From the NCBI GenBank assembly GCA_947260045.1, contig CAMYOP010000140.1:1-7118 (forward strand): a stretch of DNA of 7,118 bases, written 5' to 3'. This document shows positions 5,004 through 7,118 of this stretch, piece by piece. Numbering within the stretch: the stretch's first letter is position 1; every line of letters begins with the position of its first letter. The notes beneath the pieces were generated by a model. The model saw nothing but the letters and a program-made list of their open reading frames with translations. It ran no database searches and was not told the origin of the DNA. Made by a program: the position numbers and the translations under genes. The stretch comes from an uncultured Desulfobulbaceae bacterium. GTDB lineage: Bacteria > Desulfobacterota > Desulfobulbia > Desulfobulbales > Desulfobulbaceae.

Positions 5004-6965
5004 ATGGAAGCATTGCAACCATCTGATACCCTTGATACTTTTATCCTGAAAAAGGAGTTGCATAGCAGTGCGATGGCTCAGCTTTTCCAGGCAAAAGACA
5101 TCCTGAGCGATGAAACCGTTGTTTTAAAAGTACCATTTGGAGATATTCTCAATAATCCTGTCCAGTTTTATCATTATCAAAACGAAGAAAGAATAGGCCG
5201 CACCTTAAATCATCCTAATATCGTTCGATTTTTCAGCAGAAATCGTTCCCGCCAATATATTATAATGGAGCATCTTCAGGGCAAAGACCTACGGTCCATG
5301 GTCGGGAAACAAAAAAAAATGGAATTTTCCCGGGCTGGCCCCATTGTCCTCCAAATAGCTGCTGCCTTAGCATATCTTCATGACAGGGGAATAGTTCACC
5401 TTGATATTAAGCCGGAAAATATCATTCTCACCTCTGGTAACACTGTAAAAATCATCGACTTTGGTTTTGCCACCAAAGAGGGCTTGCCCGATCTCTTAGC
5501 CGAGGATTTTTATCTTCCCCATGGAACACCAAACTATATTGCTCCTGAACAACTTATTGGACATCGACGGGAAAAGCGTTGCGATATTTACAGCTTAGGT
5601 GTTCTCCTCTATGAAATGCTGACAGGGCACCTTCCCTATTCTTCATCCAACAGGCTTTCAGCTAGCCGCCGACGCTTGAAAATTGATCCTGTTCCTCCGA
5701 GATATTACAACGACAGGGTTTCACCTCAAATCCAGGATATCATTCTCAAATGTCTGGAACGACAGCCTGGTGACCGCTACAATTCTGTGACGGCTCTAGC
5801 AGAGGACCTGCAAAATTTTCAGAAGTTGCCAGTTACCCCTCGGGGTGAAAATCAAAAAAAGCCATCACACTTTTTTGCTTTTTTATCCCTTTTCCTTTCA
5901 TATTCCACCCTTTCTGAACCCGTGAAGCCTCTTCCGGAGGAAAAACAGTTTCACATCCTCGGGGCCATTATTGATGACGATACATCAGATTTAGTTGTGG
6001 AAGAGATGAGAAAGCGGGCCTTGATACATGATGCCACAGTCACCCTCCTCTCTGTAATTGAAGAAGACGATGATTCTCATTTCCGCAGGTATGGTTTAGC
6101 TGTTGAAGGGGAGCGGTTTCGAACCAGGCTTGAAGGCTATATTCAACGATTCAGACGTTATAATATTGACCCCACAGTCAGGTTGATACCTGGAGAAGCC
6201 GCAAATACCATCATCTCTGTTGCAAGTACTTTACAGGCAAATCTGATTGTACTTGGCCCTTCACGAAAACAAGGCATGTTTGGCAATTCCGTTGTGAAAA
6301 ATGTAACAGCCCAAGGTGGAGCAGAAGTTCTGGTTGCCGAGCCCAGTATCTCAGAATTCGCCTGGTCAGTGGAAGGACTAGATTTAGGAAGCCTGACAGA
6401 GGAACAGGTCTTAGACATCGAGCTTTTTTTTGTTGATATCTGGTATTACCATGTCAGCTGGCTTGCTGATATTGCTCTGGATCTGATCAAAGATTCCAAG
6501 CAAAAAATTAACCTGGGTGCCCATCACTGTTTTCTAGGGAAGTGGCTGGCAGAAATTCAGGCAAATTCCTTCTGGCTACCAATTGCTGAATTGATTTTGC
6601 CCGTGCATGACGATATTCATGACCTGGCAAAAGATATGGCCGCTTGTGCTGGTTCTGGTGATTTACAATGTATGAAAAGGCTGTATCAGGAAGATATTTT
6701 ACCACTTTCATGCTCTTTGCGGGATCAGTTTGCAGTGGCAAGTAAGGTGCTGCGACTCCGTTCAGGGCATGAGTACAGCCGGCAGCAACCAGTCTTGTCA
6801 GACAATACCTGTCCAATTTTTAATAAGGAAATACCATGCGGAGGACCACTACTCCAACTGCAGACCATTGAAAAATATTTGGACAGCAGGCAGTCAAAGA
6901 ATCCATCAAGTATCAAGGTGATTGAGCCAAATATCAATAATAATTCCTCTGGTAAGGGCCAATAG
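5004..6965 (+). CDS. Eukaryotic-type protein kinase fused to a UspA domain and a C-terminal CZB zinc-binding domain
   Basis: This 653-aa protein has three modules. Kinase (about 12-275): beta3 lysine K42 in VVLKVP, alphaC E61, catalytic HLDIKPEN (132-139, D134 and N139), DFG 152-154, GTPNYIAPE (174-182), D194 of alphaF and R258. The glycine-rich loop is degenerate (ELHSSAMA), and HLD instead of HRD makes it a non-RD kinase. UspA-like (about 314-448): FHILGAIIDDD, VTLLSVIEEDDD, ANLIVLGPSRKQGMFGNSV and AEVLVAEP, with a partial G-rich loop. CZB-like (about 465-585): H483 in YYHVSW, HHCFLGKWL with C509, and H535-DDI-H539, matching the 3His/1Cys zinc pattern. A polar tail (590-653) follows. There is no clear TM; a short hydrophobic patch (289-301) precedes UspA. 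It probably phosphorylates Ser/Thr on unknown targets with input from the zinc/redox domain (inference). ATG 5004 lacks a Shine-Dalgarno; no better in-frame start exists. The downstream phosphoesterase starts one base after the stop. Confidence 0.9.
   Translation: MEALQPSDTLDTFILKKELHSSAMAQLFQAKDILSDETVVLKVPFGDILNNPVQFYHYQNEERIGRTLNHPNIVRFFSRNRSRQYIIMEHLQGKDLRSMVGKQKKMEFSRAGPIVLQIAAALAYLHDRGIVHLDIKPENIILTSGNTVKIIDFGFATKEGLPDLLAEDFYLPHGTPNYIAPEQLIGHRREKRCDIYSLGVLLYEMLTGHLPYSSSNRLSASRRRLKIDPVPPRYYNDRVSPQIQDIILKCLERQPGDRYNSVTALAEDLQNFQKLPVTPRGENQKKPSHFFAFLSLFLSYSTLSEPVKPLPEEKQFHILGAIIDDDTSDLVVEEMRKRALIHDATVTLLSVIEEDDDSHFRRYGLAVEGERFRTRLEGYIQRFRRYNIDPTVRLIPGEAANTIISVASTLQANLIVLGPSRKQGMFGNSVVKNVTAQGGAEVLVAEPSISEFAWSVEGLDLGSLTEEQVLDIELFFVDIWYYHVSWLADIALDLIKDSKQKINLGAHHCFLGKWLAEIQANSFWLPIAELILPVHDDIHDLAKDMAACAGSGDLQCMKRLYQEDILPLSCSLRDQFAVASKVLRLRSGHEYSRQQPVLSDNTCPIFNKEIPCGGPLLQLQTIEKYLDSRQSKNPSSIKVIEPNINNNSSGKGQ
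6396..6758 (+). other. CZB (chemoreceptor zinc-binding) domain at the kinase C-terminus
   Basis: Residues about 465-585 form a helical domain with the CZB ligand set: H483, C509 within HHCFLGKWL, H535 and H539. Spacings (26, 26 and 4 residues) are close to those of the E. coli DgcZ zinc site (H22, C52, H79, H83). CZB domains normally regulate chemoreceptors and diguanylate cyclases through zinc or oxidation of the cysteine ligand. The assignment is by motif and spacing. Confidence 0.75.
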
Positions 6966-6966
6966 C

Positions 6967-7118
6967 ATGCGCCTGGCTGTGTTTGCCGATATTCACGCCA
7001 ATCTGGAGGCTCTGCAGGCCTTTGTGGATGATTCCGCCGCAAGAAATGTGCATCGCTATATCTGTCTTGGCGATATAGTCGGCTATGGTGCAGACCCCAA
7101 TGAATGTATTCGCTTGGT
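6967..7118 (+). CDS. Metallophosphoesterase, YfcE/MJ0936-like (5' part, cut at right edge)
   Basis: Fifty codons are visible. The N-terminus LAVFADIHANLEAL carries the D8-x-H10 metal ligands and YICLGDIVGYGADPNECI carries the GD motif (G35-D36) of calcineurin-like metallophosphoesterases. The VGYG-DPNEC signature is typical of the Metallophos_2 group annotated as phosphodiesterase or metallophosphoesterase family protein. The start follows the kinase stop by one base, with a partial Shine-Dalgarno (TAAGG, 6953-6957) nine bases before ATG, so translational coupling is likely. Related folds include protein Ser/Thr phosphatases and nucleotide phosphodiesterases. The pairing with a kinase makes an opposing phosphatase attractive but unproven. 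Confidence 0.88.
   Translation, partial: MRLAVFADIHANLEALQAFVDDSAARNVHRYICLGDIVGYGADPNECIRL

Noticed and set aside
5870..5912. TM helix between kinase and UspA domains
   Set aside because: The hydrophobic stretch (residues about 289-301) is too short and contains polar residues, and both flanking domains are normally cytoplasmic.
6725..7042. Minus-strand frame across the kinase-phosphoesterase junction
   Set aside because: It is antisense to two well-supported genes and shows no family features.

Overview
The window is moderately AT-rich bacterial DNA with conventional Shine-Dalgarno sites on some genes. It looks like chromosomal DNA of an anaerobic Gram-negative bacterium. A Desulfobacterota member, perhaps Desulfobulbales, is my best guess: the window combines a heme c-binding DUF3365 sensor, a TauZ/YeiH-type putative sulfate exporter with large extra segments, and a eukaryotic-type protein kinase carrying UspA and CZB domains. 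That placement is inference. No phage, transposon, CRISPR, rRNA or tRNA signal was found.

Layout. (1) Positions 1-859, minus strand: the N-terminal 286 residues of a membrane sensor with two TM helices, a DUF3365 domain with a CTRCH heme motif between them, and the start of a HAMP domain; the output domain lies beyond the left edge. (2) Positions 860-1565: a gene-free divergent region of about 700 bases with two 15-base perfect palindromes, a probable minus-strand promoter and a cluster of hairpins ending in an attenuator- or terminator-like structure. (3) Positions 1566-3754, plus strand: three co-oriented membrane-protein genes closed by a strong rho-independent terminator. These are a 96-aa two-TM protein, a 542-aa YeiH/TauZ-family transporter and a 65-aa single-TM tail-anchored protein. 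The 96-aa protein aligns almost without gaps to the N-terminal extension of the transporter, so it appears to be a duplicated stand-alone copy of that domain. (4) Position 3878 to the right edge, plus strand: a signalling operon encoding a degenerate UspA protein, an unrecognised tail-anchored protein, a 653-aa protein kinase-UspA-CZB fusion, and the start of a metallophosphoesterase whose ATG lies one base after the kinase stop.

How they may work together. The second operon reads as a phospho-signalling module: a kinase with a nucleotide-fold domain and a zinc-site redox/metal sensor domain, an opposing phosphoesterase (possibly a protein phosphatase), a free UspA related to the fused one, and a membrane-anchored partner. 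The first operon may be a multi-subunit version of a usually single-gene transporter. The functional link between the operons is only adjacency. The most novel items are the kinase-UspA-CZB architecture and the split/duplicated N-terminal module of the YeiH-like transporter.
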